A DNA stretch of 64,000 nt from Lepidurus packardi (GCA_023053545.1 JAKZAN010000002.1:13388790-13452789), one strand, 5' to 3'. Counted from the stretch's first letter, positions 25,693-38,401 are shown. The notes: generated by a model not told the origin, from the letters alone. Program-made: numbers and translations.

Positions 25693-25769
25693 CGAGGGTT
25701 TGTCATTTCGATTTTATTTTGACGTTTTTCTTTACAACATTCCAACCTAAAGAAACCAGAAGGACCGCA

Positions 25770-26833
25770 TTAACTAGTGCCTAGTAACTCGTGTTGCTTG
25801 GCTGCCATTAGCTTCTCGGCTTGAGCTGTATACGCTTCAGCCCATTCGTGTATCTATAACGTAAGATTCTTTAATAGAAAAGTAATTTGGGAAAGTTTTT
25901 CCTTTACTTGTTGTTGGATGGCGAAAGAAACGTCGGAAGAAACTTCTTTTTCTTGTTTTTTCACGGTACGAATGTGTCCGTTTTGCACATCTTTAATGTG
26001 GTCCTTGCACTTATTGAAAAGGATTTTGGCGTTTTTGGCTAGAGATTCGCGGTGCTCTTTGGTCACTCTAAAGAGTAAAAAGAACAAAATGGGGTTAAAA
26101 ATGGTTCCAGTATGTTTTTTTATAGCTTTTGGTACTTGGGAATGGGAACGTAGATCATGAGAGCTTCTTGTTGTGGGTTCAAGTTCATTCCCGAGCTTTC
26201 TAGGGCCTTTAGGACCCCGGGTATGGCTTGAGGAAAGCTAGACATGTTAATGACCAGCAATTGAGGCGTTTTGCGACCAATTTGGGCGAGTTCTTGCAAG
26301 GAATACTTGCTGCCTTCCAGCTCCACTTGGAGGTTTTCAACCGCCCCTGTAATTAAAAGAGTTTAGACTTATTCTGTCGTATAATCGAGTTCAAGAGAAC
26401 CAGTAGAGGAGCGAAGCGATAAATTCTTGACGTATTCGTCTTTTAGCCGGTCGACGGGCTTCTGGAAGGACTCTCGGACCTGGTTTGGGTCTATGACAGC
26501 CTCCATATCTTGGTCATTGAGTTCCACATGTGCCTTCTTCTCTAAGGAAAATAACCTTACCGTTATAGATTTCAGATATGAAATGGGATTCATCTAATGT
26601 TTACTCTTATCTGCTTTGCCCTTGTCTTTTCCTTTGGAGTAAAATCGCAATGCCAAGGATTTACTATACGTTTGCTCCGCGTTTCTATCTGCTAACCAGC
26701 TCAGACGTCTTGAATGACACGCAGAAACTCGGGGAAGTACAGCATAGTTATGGAACGTAGTGGCCAAGCAGGATTTTCGGAAAAAAGACCGTGTAGTGTG
26801 AGTAATGACGGGTAAAACTATCCTTAGCGCCAT
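25770..26833 (-). CDS. MRRF: Mitochondrial ribosome-recycling factor
   Basis: Five exons (26833-26605, 26541-26401, 26346-26136, 26067-25908, 25853-25770) give 274 aa. The N-terminus is Arg/Ser-rich without acidic residues, as expected of a mitochondrial targeting peptide. Family blocks are ELAQIGRKTPQLLVINMSSFP, ALESSGMNLNPQQEALMIYVPIP and VTKEHRESLAKNAK. RRF separates ribosomal subunits after translation termination, with EF-G2mt. An in-frame upstream start may exist near 26902; the ATG at 26833 fits the family better. Exon 2 ends with donor GTTCTC, chosen because it restores exact family spacing. Its stop faces that of the FKBP15-like gene, 77 bp away. Confidence 0.93.
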
Positions 26834-27439
26834 TCCAGTACTTTTCTTAGGTCTATATCTATTTAAAAGCATACAATTAGCCCATAGTAAAGCGAAGTTC
26901 ATGTAGCAAGTAATCTAATTACCTCGTGCACAGAAAATCGAACGTTTTTATTTAAGTTTTGTATTTATTAGTAGCTATCGTATTTCTCTTCAGATGGCGA
27001 TACTAACGTGCCGTTAAACACGAACCACGGAGCGTATGCGAACAACTGTCTTCTTTTCTGGATTGTTGCTAGGCTCTTAAGATTCTATTTTCCTATTATT
27101 TAGTCCTATTACTTTGTAACCTTAGTCCATTTAAGTTGAATTATAGTTTTCTGGACAAATGATCTCCAAATTCCATCTTCGCGTTTTACCTTGTTTTGTC
27201 GTCTTGTGATTCGCGTCTTATTCACACCCATTAAGCGCTCGCCTCTGATTGGCTGAAACCTAGGGGTTGGCCTTCACCATCCCACATGTTAGCATTGAAA
27301 GAATGGAACAAACAACACGTTACACGCGACCTCAGATGTCGAAACAACGCTGGAAACCTGTTTTTCCCGGTCGCCAACCTACCCCAAAGTCGTAGTAACA
27401 CGTTGACTGCTGAATTCGCCGGTCTGAAGAGCTTAAACC
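26834..27439. promoter_or_regulatory. Shared upstream region of MRRF and FAH
   Basis: 606 bp between divergent start codons. No TATA box or other clear element was identified. Confidence 0.35.
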
Positions 27440-29141
27440 ATGCATTGTGTAGTTAATATTCCGACCAATTCAGATTTCCCGCTCGAAAATCTTCCTTATG
27501 GAGTCTTTTCGACTTCGGACAATGTAAGTAACTGCACATTTAACAATTAAATGAGTTTTAATGAGCTTTTTCTGTCTGTCTTTCTAATACCTAATAGCCT
27601 TCCCATCGTATCGGAGTAGCCATTGGCGAGCAGATTCTGGACTTGCATGCCATCAGCCATCTCTTCAACGGGAGCCATCTCAAGGACACGCAAGACGTGT
27701 TCCGCAAAGCTGTTTTAAATGATTTTATGGCGTTGGGGCACCATGCCTGGGCAGAAGCCAGGAAGACGTTGCAAGCGTTACTCTCTGGAGTTGATCCTGC
27801 GCTCAAAGAGAATCAAGAGCTCTTACACAAGTACACGCGTCAATAAGCTTCGTGTCCATTAATGGAATGCATCCTTCCTTTTTCCTTCCACAGGGCTTTC
27901 GTCTTGCAAAAAGATGCCAGGATGCATCTTCCAGCTCGTATTGGGGACTATACCGACTTTTATTCGTCTATTTACCATGCCACCAATGTTGGGGAGATGT
28001 TCCGAGGCAAAGATAACGCCCTGATGCCCCATTGGTTAGGAATAATAAAGGAACATCAATCAAAAGAGAAAGATCTCCATCGTTTTTTCATCATAGGAAG
28101 TACTTACCAGTGGGATACCATGGACGAGCTTCTTCTGTAGTCGTTTCCGGTACTCCGATACGTAGGCCTAATGGTCAAACCCGTCCCGATGACAATGAGC
28201 CACCGAAATTCGGGCCTTGCCGACTCTTGGATTTCGAGTTGGAAATGGCCTTTTTTGTGGGACCGGGAAACAAGCAAGGAGAACCTATTCCCATAGCTGA
28301 AGCGCAGAATCACATTTTTGGAATGGTGCTGATGAACGATTGGAGTGGTAAGAATGCATTTTTAACCCTCTAGTGACTCAAAAGTTATTTTTTTACATAG
28401 CTCGAGATATTCAGAAGTGGGAATATGTTCCCTTGGGACCGTTTTTGGGCAAAAATATGGGGACTACGATTTCACCCTGGGTTGTAACCATGGAGGCTTT
28501 GCAGCCCTTTGTGATGGAGAATATGGAGCAAGATCCTGAACCGTTTCCGTACCTAAAGCACTCTGATCCTTACAACTTTGATATTAAGCTGGAAGTTTCA
28601 CTCAGACGTGAGTCTTGGGCGAAAAACTTTAGTTTTTTTAGTTAGTAATGATTGTATGGTATGTTTTGGTTTTTCTGATTTAGCATCACAATCTGAAGCT
28701 GAGTACGTGATTTGCAACTCCAATTTCCAGTACATGTACTGGACCATGAAGCAACAGCTCGCTCACCATGCTTCAACTGGATGTAATATGCAGCCGGGGG
28801 ATCTGTTAGCCTCCGGAACCATTAGTGGACCAGTAATTACCTTTAAAATGTACAATACGCATGTGTTATTGACATGCAATTATTCCTAGACGAAGGATTC
28901 TTTTGGGTCTATGCTGGAGTTGTGCTGGAAAGGCACGAAAGCGGTTGAAGTGGGCGATGGCATCGTTCGTAAATTTTTGGAAGATGGAGATGAAGTAATA
29001 ATTAAAGGTAAACTAATTCTTCTTACATAGTTTCATGTTAGGAAGTTTCTAATTTTTTTTTTAGGTTTTTGTGGTGGGAAAGGAACACGCATCGGATTTG
29101 GGGATTGCAGAGGACAGGTTTTACCTGCTCAACCCCTGTAG
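27440..29141 (+). CDS. FAH: Fumarylacetoacetase
   Basis: Eight exons (27440-27523, 27598-27830, 27894-28034, 28097-28347, 28401-28607, 28684-28832, 28890-29007, 29065-29141) give 419 aa, the same as human FAH. The enzyme hydrolyses 4-fumarylacetoacetate to fumarate and acetoacetate, the last step of tyrosine breakdown in the cytosol. Metal and catalytic residues are in place: [17 protein letters not shown] (metal Asp and catalytic His), LLDFELEM (two Glu) and LMNDWS (Asp). Also visible are [22 protein letters not shown] and [12 protein letters not shown]. It converges on MRPS18B. Confidence 0.98.
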
Positions 29142-29293
29142 ATTGCATCTGTTTTGAGCCGAGGGCATTCTAGTGTGAGCCAAGACTGTTACATTCCGTT
29201 TTAGTTATGTTAATCTAGTTGGGAGGATGGGTTTAAGAGAGTCAAATGCACTTTGTTCTAAGAAAACTGTATTACTGAACATCATTTACCAGG

Positions 29294-30128
29294 CTACTGG
29301 TATTCTGAGTAATCGTAGTGTCGGTAGGGAACGTCGAACGTGATCAAACCGCAGTCTTTAGCCTTGTGAATGGCGACGAGTAGCTCGTCGTGTCTCTTAT
29401 GACAAAGTCCAGTTTTCCTAGAAAAGATGAACAAGATTTGTAATGACGTTTGTACAGAGTTTTAGGGTTTTATCTTCTTGGCTTACATGGTGTCCAAGAT
29501 GCGACCGTCATGGCTCGAGATAAATTGTTGCAATAACGAAACGTTACGATAATCCAGCACTAGGTATTCGTCCCTGCAGATTGGGCAAGGGTTTCCGGTG
29601 GCGAGTTTACCCGCTCTCTACAAGAAAGTCATCAAAGTAAAGAGGTTTCGAAATTTTCGAAAGGATTAAAGCTAATCACAATGCATAGTTTCCGGGTTGG
29701 CGGAGCAAAGCGGCCTTTGTAGTTTCGGCGATACATTTTCCAGACCGGATCCTTGCCATAGGTTTCGTTATACGCTAAAAGTGTAACAGAATATCATTAA
29801 CCCAGCAATTTTAAAGATTATTTTCTTTTTGTCTTTTACCAGGACTGTTTAAATAAGACATGCTGACTTCCACAGGAATTATTCTTGTCCGGTCTTTGGA
29901 GTTTTCTTCTGAGCTAGGCGGTAAATTAGGGTCTGGATCACTAGTTGTCGTTACGGCGGAAAACTGTCGTGTGGTTAACGAGACCATATTTCTTCTTATC
30001 TACAGATTTTAATAATTAGAATGCATAGTTGGCGACTACAGCAAATATCTTACTTGTTGTGGAAAAAGCCAACCACGAGTTGCGGCAGGCAAGAGCGAAA
30101 AATATTTGAAACCTGAAGAAAATGCCAT
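29294..30128 (-). CDS. MRPS18B: Mitochondrial small-subunit ribosomal protein bS18b
   Basis: Five exons (30128-30054, 29999-29840, 29774-29680, 29617-29487, 29417-29294) give 194 aa. The N-terminus ([20 protein letters not shown]) is a likely mitochondrial presequence. [38 protein letters not shown] and [23 protein letters not shown] match MRPS18B rather than the 18A or 18C paralogues. The CPIC motif is part of the S18 zinc site. It is shorter than human MRPS18B (258 aa), mainly at the C-terminus, where it ends soon after YRHYDYSEY. Confidence 0.9.
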
Positions 30129-30578
30129 TTTTGTAAGAATGAATTGTAACTTGTTTACATCACAAAAACACGCCTTATCTTTTAACATTGCCAATTAGGT
30201 TTAGTTAACATAGTTATTTACAATTTTGAGTTAAAATCTTACATAAAACGCAATTTGTATATTTTAATATTTTAATGTGGCTTTTCTTTTAACGTCATTT
30301 CGTATTTATACATTATCGAACGTTTCAATAACCTATGGCAACGCAGCGCAACTAGGCGGGAAAATTGTTGGCGCCTGTTAGCAAGTGCAGTTCATCGAGA
30401 TAAAACTATGATAATGCACTTTAAAATACCCCAAATTTGGCAGAGAAAGTTAAACTTATCATACAATACAGAGCTTAACCGAACATGAGTCAACTCCTTT
30501 GGAATCTGGTAAGTGATTTACGTTTTGTCACGTGACATTGTATTGTTCTTAAAATAAGCACACAGGCTTGAGTAACAC
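30129..30578. other. Gap upstream of MRPS18B
   Basis: 450 bp. It contains GGCGGGAAAA, a reverse E2F-type site, near 30355 and a palindromic E-box at 30527. A tiny plus-strand open frame starts at 30485 (MSQLLWNL) and runs into a good donor (GTAAGT) at 30509; joined to the next acceptor it stops after one more codon, so it is not called a gene. Confidence 0.4.
30527..30536. promoter_or_regulatory. Palindromic E-box (GTCACGTGAC), second copy
   Basis: Identical to the 10-mer at 2619. It lies 399 bp upstream of the MRPS18B start and 43 bp downstream of the UTP23 stop. Confidence 0.35.
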
Positions 30579-31481
30579 TCAGGAACTAGCAGGTTTTTCA
30601 GTAGCTTTTGCCTTCACAATCCGCTTTTGGGGTTGGGGCTTCTTTTTCTTCTTTAAACAAGACAGAGGATTCGGATTCTTGGGCTTTTTCCGTCTCTTCT
30701 TGATGGGTAATGCAGGGCCGAATTCTTTTTCCTTGAGTAGTCTTAAACGCTCGAATTCTCCATCAGACAAATGGACCCTTTTGACAGTACGAGTTAAGAG
30801 TGATTACGTTTTTAAGGCTCAAATAATCAAGTACCTTGCTTGTGTAGCAGCTTGAGCTATATCCTCGCTATAGTCAGACGGTCTTTCAAGCGTGGGAGCT
30901 TTACGGTGTAGATACATGACGGGAACCCCAGCAACAGCTCTGGCAGCCTCCCTTAATGACTCGTCTTGGGTAACAACGATATATCTGTCGATCATAACAT
31001 TCATTAAGCTTTCCATGGTTACCGATAAGAAAAGAAAGTTTGACCTATTCTCGTTCTTCTTGCCGATCATGGACAAGATACACTTGCTGGCCGGAACCGG
31101 CTTTTTAGCGTGGTTGCAGAGATGGACAGGAAACTGCTTGACAATACACAGCGCTCCAAATACAGGCGGCCCGAGTTTCTCCATTTCGGTTATAACACAT
31201 GGCGTCGTTAAGAGCTTCACTTCTCCGCCAAGATACTTTGGAATCTGCTCCTTGATGCTAATTTGTTCCTAAGCAATTCAACTAGATCAGCATTAGTGGA
31301 ATTACTACTTCGATATCAATTATCCTCCAACAAACTGGTCTTCATAAGAAAAACTGTTTACCTGCAAGGCAGAAAAACAAAAGGTTCCATCAACTAGCAG
31401 CTGATAGGGCTCCCGGAAACCAAAATTGTTCTTGAAGAAATTTAAATAACGATTAGCTTTCTTCCTGCGTGACACTTTCAT
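30579..31481 (-). CDS. UTP23: rRNA-processing protein UTP23
   Basis: Four exons (31481-31362, 31268-31045, 30984-30835, 30777-30579) give 230 aa. It starts MKVSRRKKANRYLNFFKNNFGFREPYQLLVDGTF, the family N-terminus (given here as its parts MKVSRRKK, NNFGFREPYQ and LVDGTF). A PIN-like domain contains VVTQDESL, and the C-terminus carries NPLSCLKKKKK, the family signature. UTP23 acts in the nucleolus in release of the snR30/U17 snoRNP during 18S rRNA maturation. The intron between exons 2 and 3 is 60 nt, in frame and free of stops, so a 250-aa retained form is possible. Family spacing favours splicing. Confidence 0.92.
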
Positions 31482-32472
31482 TGTTGTGGTTGAATCCGGT
31501 CATAGAGGCGTCCGCTTATAAATGTTGCGTTAGATGGCGTACAAATGCAGTTTTCGGATTTAATATTCTAAAAATAAATACAGTAAGTTTGTCGCCTTTG
31601 CTACTCGATGGCGTTCGTGTAGCGATTACATGGCAATATCAGGATTATTTTTTCCGGTTTGGAGCGGTTTCAGGAGAGTTACCAAGGGCGTGGATCCAAA
31701 CTCGAGCTGGCTGTCCGTTTCCTTCGTCCCCGATCGTTCTTGCTTCGTTTCTGGTCACACGTCGCCATTTTCTCTGTACAGGAAGTAAGGACAGGAGCTG
31801 TTCGGCTGCGTTTTTGTCTTTTTCTTTTTCAAAAAGTCTCCGTTATAACCAGCTTATAAAGACTTTTCTTAGCATAAAACGGTATAGCTATAATAAGTGC
31901 ATAAGTTCGCAAGGTTTATATTAAACTGGAATGGCATATATTTAAACGGCGAAAGAAAGAAATTCCAAAAGGCGAAAACGTCCCATTATAAAGGTGGTAG
32001 GCAAAACTCCTCGGATTTTTGGTGGAAGCCAGGCATGGCAGGCGTTTGACTTCCAGTTTGTTCCATAAAAGGGTAATAAGGCCTTCTTTTGGAAGGCCAT
32101 ATAATAATAATTCAAGTGTTTTCTTATCCGTTTTTATGAATATAAACCTTAGCGCCAGTGAATAAGCAAAGCATAAATCTTAGTTGCCATGGTGTGGAAA
32201 TGTGTGTCAAATGACATTAAGTACGATGCTGGTGACGTCTTAGGTCAAGTGTTCTAGATAATTAGCAGCATAACTAGCCCAATGCATTGGCGTCGTTGTG
32301 GTTTTATATCGTTTCATAAAAACTCGGCTTTGTTTCGTTCTTTAGGTGGACTGAGATAGTTTATAGAGATTACGCAAGCCATAGGAAGAGTACATATCGA
32401 TCAAGGGCGGGTTAGTCACCTCGATTGGTTAAGCGAATTGACACCAGATGTCGTTTAGGCGCGGAATTCAAA
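31482..32472. other. Region between divergent UTP23 and PNUTS
   Basis: About 1 kb. It includes a plus-strand open frame at 31469-31924 with no recognisable domain and unlikely codon use, which I treat as noncoding. The PNUTS 5' UTR exon, ending with the ATG at 32473-32475, closes the region. Confidence 0.45.
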
Positions 32473-35400
32473 ATGGTAAGGCACCCAATATATTTTCGCT
32501 GGAGAAACTAAGCTATTACCTTTAAACTTTTTTTTTTTTTTCTTTCTTCGAGCAGCCACGTATTGATCCTTTAGAGCTACTTAAATGTTTGAGTGTCCTG
32601 CTAAGTCCCTCGGGAGGAATTCGAAGTGCCAATGAAGTAGAGCGTGTAGCGAGGTACATTTTCTTTTAGATTGCGTTCGTTTGCTCACATTTTTGCGTGT
32701 TACGTAGGTTGATGTCAAGGTACTCGAAAAAACTCGTAAGCAAATGTATTTATGTCCAAGTCCTCAAGTCTACCTCGTCTGATCTGCTCGATTTGTGAGT
32801 TTTACACATAAGCATTCTGTTTTTTGTTTTAATTAATAAGATTATTGGCATAGGTTTTTGAAAGAAGGCGGATGGGGCCTCGTGGTCAATTGGTTCCAGG
32901 ACGCCGTGCAAACCAGCAATTACCCTTTAGTTCTCGAAGTCTTGCAGCTCCTCCAACACTGCCCAATCAATGCAGATCGATTGAAAGATTTCGATAACGG
33001 GCTTATTAAACGATTAGCTATGGAAAGCTCAGATATCGGTATGAATAATATCTTTATTTTTAGAATAACGACGACATGGTGGAATCATGGAACAATAGTT
33101 TGGGATAATAAGGGTTGAATAATGTCCTTTCTTTGTCTTTTTATAGCAATAAGGACAGCCGCCAGTCAGGTGTGGTCTGTCTGGTTTCCTCATCAAGTAA
33201 ACGCTTCCATGAGCATGGATAACATGCATATGGGCGCCCCACAGCCGGATTTGAGCGACGCTTTACCCACGCCGGACGACATGGCGCTCTTGAACGATCT
33301 GTTTCCCTCCAGTTTACCCTTTGACCCCAGCTTTACCTTCCCCTCGCAACCCTCGGGGGGTTTGGACGCGGAAAACGTCTTTGATCTGTCCAATATCGAT
33401 CCTTCCTTCACTTTCGACGGCATGACCGCATCGCAGTACCATGAACCACTCGTTCCCAATGCGCCTGCGCCCATTGTTCCTACCTCAGCCACCCTCGCGC
33501 CTGTCGCAGTTCCCGAACTGGTTCCCGCGACGTTGCCGGTTCTGAAGATCGTAACACGGGACGGGAAGTACTCGGTCACTGAAAGTGAGGGGAACAGCAC
33601 AGCCCCGCCTTCCAACGTGGACTCGAAGGGTAAACCGGACAAGAGCAAGAGCGAAAAGGGGCATTCCCAGAGCAGCAGCAGCAGCAAGTCCAAACAGCGC
33701 GACAGCAAAGCTCACAAGTCCGACAAGAGCAAAGATGGGCGGAAATCCAGTTCGAGCAACAGCAGTCGAGACAGAGACAAGAAAAGCGGCAGTAGTAGTA
33801 GTAGTAAAAGCTCCAAAGACTCTTCCAAGTCCAAAGCGCATAAATCTTCCAGTAAACCCTCTACGGACAAGTCCAAAGAGGTCAAACAAGCTGAAAAAGA
33901 CAAGGAAACCCTGGCGACGTTGAAAGCCCTGACGACGCCCGGGGATGGGTTGCCGAAATTGGCGAAAATTCCCCGAAAAATCAAAGCAGAGGGCAGCGAA
34001 GACGTCAAGATCAATTCCTCGGATCCCAATTTTGATCCGCTGGCGCTTCTGGACAAATCCAAGCCCAAGACGGTGAAAACCTTCAACTCCAAGTTTCGAT
34101 CCACGGGATTGGAAGACGGTTCGACGGCCAAACCCGGCCTCAAGAAGACGGCCTCGGCCCTTCCGACCATGGAAAAGAAACCCTTACCCCCCGCAACGCA
34201 TAAAAGACCCCCCGAGATGAACATTTTCGCCTCCTTGGAGAAGAAAATCAAGCCTGCGATGCTCCTGGAGAAGAAAGACGAGAATGCGGCCAAAAGGGAA
34301 GAGAAAGGGGGCATCAAACTCATCGCACCAAGACCGAGACGTAAGTTTATTGGGAATTTCGCCTTGCGTCGACAGACTTGAGATTTCTTAATTATAATTC
34401 ATTCAATTTGTAAATTCGTTATAATTCATTCAATTTCTTAGTTATAATGTATATGCCTATAAGCTGCTACATTCACTCCAATACGTTGCGTTCCTCCCTA
34501 CAAAGAAAATAAGGACTTATTTAACTAATTTGAACCACTTAAAGTAAATTTAAAACTATTTACGGCCTTCAAAACAAAAATCGATTTTAAGCAAACAAAA
34601 ATCGATTTAAGCAAAATAATCGATTGAGAACTAGCAAAAATCGATTTTAAGGAGTTTGAATCGACAACATACGTGTGGTGGTGTTTTGGCTTCACTTTTA
34701 ATGTAAGGTAATTTTGTTTTGTGTTTAGCTGCGGTGCTGCAAGATAGTTCGTTGTTTGGAGATGCGTTGGATGCGGGAGCCAAAGCAGAGCCAAGGAGGA
34801 AACGAAGACGGAGTTCGGATTCCAAAAAGGACGTTTTGCCGCCCATGGCGTCACCGACGAAGAAGACTTCCGTTTCCTCTTCACCTACTCCGCAAGAATC
34901 AGCTGCCGTTGAATCAGCGAGTAGTGCGAATCCGGTATCGCCTACTATCGTTAAGCCTCAGTTAAAAGTAATATGTTTTCTGCTTTATTACTGTAATGTG
35001 TATTATATTATTGAGAACAGGACACGAGTAATGTTCCTGTTGCGGGTTATCTAGGACTTGTATTTATTCCTAAAAAAATATCCCTTTTCGTAGCTAGTAC
35101 GGAATTATTATTATTATCGTTGTTTTTGCAAGTCTAATTTATGCGCATGTGATTTGCTAGTTCTACCAAGATACCTTGGAGACCCCGAACGCGGAAGAGG
35201 AGAAATGGAAGGTGAAAGATGAAGACGACCTTGAGATGCCGGTCTTGACGAAAGAGACGGATGATGATTCCGAGCCCAAAGAAGAAGCCGCGGGGGAAAC
35301 TAAGATAAAGGATGAAGCGATGGAAGAGGAAGAAACGATAAAAAATGCCGAGGACGAAGAACAGGCCGAAAAGGGACCAGGGGTCTTGCTTATCACCACG

Positions 35401-37705
35401 CAAACACGGTCCAAACCGAAAAAGACGTTGAGATGGAGAGAAGAGGAAGATTTATTACAGTTTCACTACTTTGAACTGGATGAAACCGAACGGGGTAAAA
35501 ATCATTTATTTATTTTCAATAATTTAGATTATTTTATTTTTTTGAATTTTTTTTCTGCAGTGAATGTCAACAAGATGCAGTTCGGAGACATGAAACAAGC
35601 AGACCGGAAATATGAAAGAGAAGCAGTGGAGCGAGCACGTCGCATGGGTAGGTGTTTGCAAAACCCAGTTTATGAGGGGGGCGTGGTATTCCTGGCCTCT
35701 CTGCATTGGTATGCGTTCATGTGCTTGTCGCATTTCCCCGTACTTGACGAGCAGTGGAATAAAGAATGGCAAGCCCGACAGAAAACCATTCGCTCAGTTT
35801 ATTTCCTCCAAGGGAAAAAAACGAAAGACGGGAAAGGAAAGAGAAAAGAGAGAGGAAACAAGGCTTAAACTCTTGATGAGCACGAGGCACTATAAGCCCG
35901 TGACAACCTTTCGTCCGCCTTATGTATATTATAAGATATATATTCAGCCAGCTCGTATATATCCAAAGAGGCGTCTTTGGGGATGATTTCCCGATATTTC
36001 GAGAAAATTACGCTTTCTCAGTTAGTTCCTTTTTCACAAGTCCCAATGGTCCAGGTTGGGTAGAATGTCACGATTATCGAGCTTTCTCAATTCTTGCAAA
36101 CAATACTAACTAGAAGATCTGAAGATTTTTTTTTTATTTAAGCAACATTTCTTTCTGTATTTTTGGAATTCTCAGACAATACTAACTAGAAGATCTGAAG
36201 ATTTTTTTTTATTTAAGAAACGTTTCCTTTCTGTATTTTTGGAATTCTCAGAGGCCAGTGAATTTGGAGAGAAAGACAGAGTAGCCGGAGTAGAGCTAAG
36301 CGGGTTCATTACATTGTTTGTTTTGTCTTTTTTTGTCTTTTCCGCGACCTTTTGGGCCAATGCCTAGTTACGGAAGATGTAATGGAGGAAAAACAACCCT
36401 GGAAAGCATTAGTGCCCTTGAATCTCCCTGAAAGAAACTTCATAAGCGGCGCAAACAGTCGAGAAAAGGACATCCAAGAAGCGCGGGAAAGTTCTACCCT
36501 GCAAGCCCTCTTCTTCAACCGACAAATGTAACTTAACTCCCTATTCATTGATTACTGACATGAATGCCTATGTTCTTTCCTTATTTTAATTCATTTTTAT
36601 TTTATTTGTAGGCTGCCAGACTCACCGGCAGAACCTGATGTAGAAGTGCCTTTAGAACGCCCAGCTGATCCCATCGCGATTCCTTTCGACGATGTCACTG
36701 GGAATCCTGAATCCGTTTACGACAACCGGCATATCCCTTGGCCGGAACCCAAAGTTACGCGACCTGGCTTCGCCCCGGAAGGCTTCCATGGACCACCACC
36801 ACAACAAGCTAGAATGATGGATTTGCCGCCTCCCACGATCCCTACGATTCCAGTCATGTCGGTGGGGCCAATGGGGCAGCCCCATATGATGAGTCCGAAT
36901 GTGGGCGGTCCTCCTTTGGAGATGGTCGCCCTGTCCCAAGGTCCTCCACGAGGAGGGGGATGGATGGTAATTAGAGTTTTTAATGCTCTATAATATTTTT
37001 ATTTGGTATTAATCCAAATCTATCAGTGGAGTTTCAATTTAACAAAGAGGGTTAATTAAGGACCAGTTTATTGGCCCATTTTAAGAACATTTTCGTCATG
37101 AATTGTAGGCTGGCGATGGTTCTGTCTTCCCCGATACGGATAATCGGTTTCCTTATGACGATGGGCGGGGCTTCTCTCCCCATCAACGAGGAATGATGCC
37201 AGACGGTGATATGGGTGGAGCCGGAAACTATGGAGGTTAGAATTATACGAAAAATTAGCTTTGTGGTAGGTTTTCTTTACCCTTGTTTTGTTTTTTCTTA
37301 CATGTGCAGGTTACGATGAGATGGAAATGGATGGCCGGAACTTTGTACATATGAATCCTTCCATTATGCCCATGGGGCCACGTGGGATGGGAATGGGGAT
37401 GGATAGTGGTCCCCGATTCAGGGGTGGGCCCGGTTTTGGGCCAGGACCTGGGATGGGACCTCGGAGACCTGGACCTCCAATGGGAGGACCTCCACAGGGT
37501 AAATAGAACCACTCTAGAAATTCTTTTGTCTATTTATTTAAGGCCGAAATCGGGTAAGTTTGTTTATTCACACGCGTTATTTAATGCAGGTATGGGTCCT
37601 CGAGGGATGAATCCGAATGGGATATCAGCGTGTTGGCATTTTATGCGTGGCTATTGCCGGATGGAAAGTAAATGCAAGTTTCTACACCCCGGCTTTCCTG
37701 TTTAG
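32473..37705 (+). CDS. PPP1R10: PNUTS, PP1 nuclear targeting subunit (PPP1R10)
   Basis: Thirteen coding exons (32473-32475, 32556-32653, 32708-32794, 32854-33038, 33147-34340, 34729-34967, 35161-35494, 35561-35647, 36368-36527, 36612-36966, 37109-37235, 37310-37498, 37590-37705) give 1057 aa. Exon 1 holds only the ATG. A TFIIS-N-type domain (about 1-145) is followed by a Ser/Lys-rich disordered linker. The PP1-binding region is KKTLRW then FELDETERVNVNK, aligning with the KTVTW and FELDETERVNVNK of human PNUTS. A Gly/Met/Pro-rich tail ends in a CCCH zinc finger (CWHFMRGYCRMESKCKFLH). PNUTS-PP1 dephosphorylates RNA polymerase II/SPT5 and slows it for termination. The RVxF Val is Leu here. Confidence 0.95.
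34575..34660. repeat. Short AT-rich repeat (aaaaatcgatttt) in a PNUTS intron
   Basis: Four imperfect copies of (aaa)aatcgattttaagc within about 85 bp of the 388-bp intron between exons 5 and 6. Each copy centres on ATCGAT. Confidence 0.65.
36103..36252. repeat. Tandem duplication of about 73 bp in a PNUTS intron
   Basis: The block actaactagaagatctgaag, a T run, tatttaag, ttctttctgtatttttggaattctcag occurs twice in a row with about two differences. Both copies end in ttctcag and so carry a potential 3' splice site. They lie in the 720-bp intron before the exon at 36368. Confidence 0.85.
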
Positions 37706-38401
37706 ATAGATGAAACGCAACAGGACATTTTTGAGCAAGAATTGTGGACAAAAGCATATACTGTTTTCAGTTTGGCAAAAAGACAGGCGATGAAATTATG
37801 ACACAACTTGTACATATACAGAAAAGTATCATCACGGTGTGATCGCATTCCATGCCTGCATAAAGTATGCCTGCGAAATATACAGCAAATGACGTTTGCT
37901 GAAAAGCCTCCTAGCTTATTGCGTTGAATTCCTTTATTTCATTCGATCTTTTAGCAAGTAGCTTAATTTATTTCAATATATTTCTTAACATCAATATATT
38001 TCTTCACCAGACTAGCTTAGATTCGATAGATTTTATTGTCTTATTTAAATACATTTTCTCATTATTTTTGCCAAATTAACAGGGTATTGTGAAGAGCAAT
38101 TGGTCGCTGACAATAGCATCCATCTATAGACTACTTACAGCCTATATTCAGTATATTTAGTGTCTTGTACGGAGCCTACAAGAAAGATTTGAACTTCAAA
38201 GACAGTTTCGCTGCCAGCGCCATCACGTTTCGTACTTGGAACTTCCAATAAAAAAGCGCGAAATTGAATGTTTGATAGTAGTTTTCGCCTCGTCAATAAT
38301 CTCTGAATTATATAAATGTACTTGTTAGAAATAAACTAACCTTCGACGTTAAGCAATTTTTTTAAAGAGGGATCAGTGCCTATGTAAACGTATACCACGT
38401 C

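Noticed and set aside
30485..30600. Mini open frame MSQLLWNL ending in a good donor
   Set aside because: Joining to the next acceptor gives a stop after one codon; no further exon found.
31469..31924. 151-aa plus-strand open frame upstream of PNUTS
   Set aside because: No domain, no splice partner, unusual residue composition; overlaps the UTP23 start on the other strand.
33485..34323. Long minus-strand and second-frame open frames
   Set aside because: Shadows of the large Ser/Lys-rich exon 5 of PNUTS.
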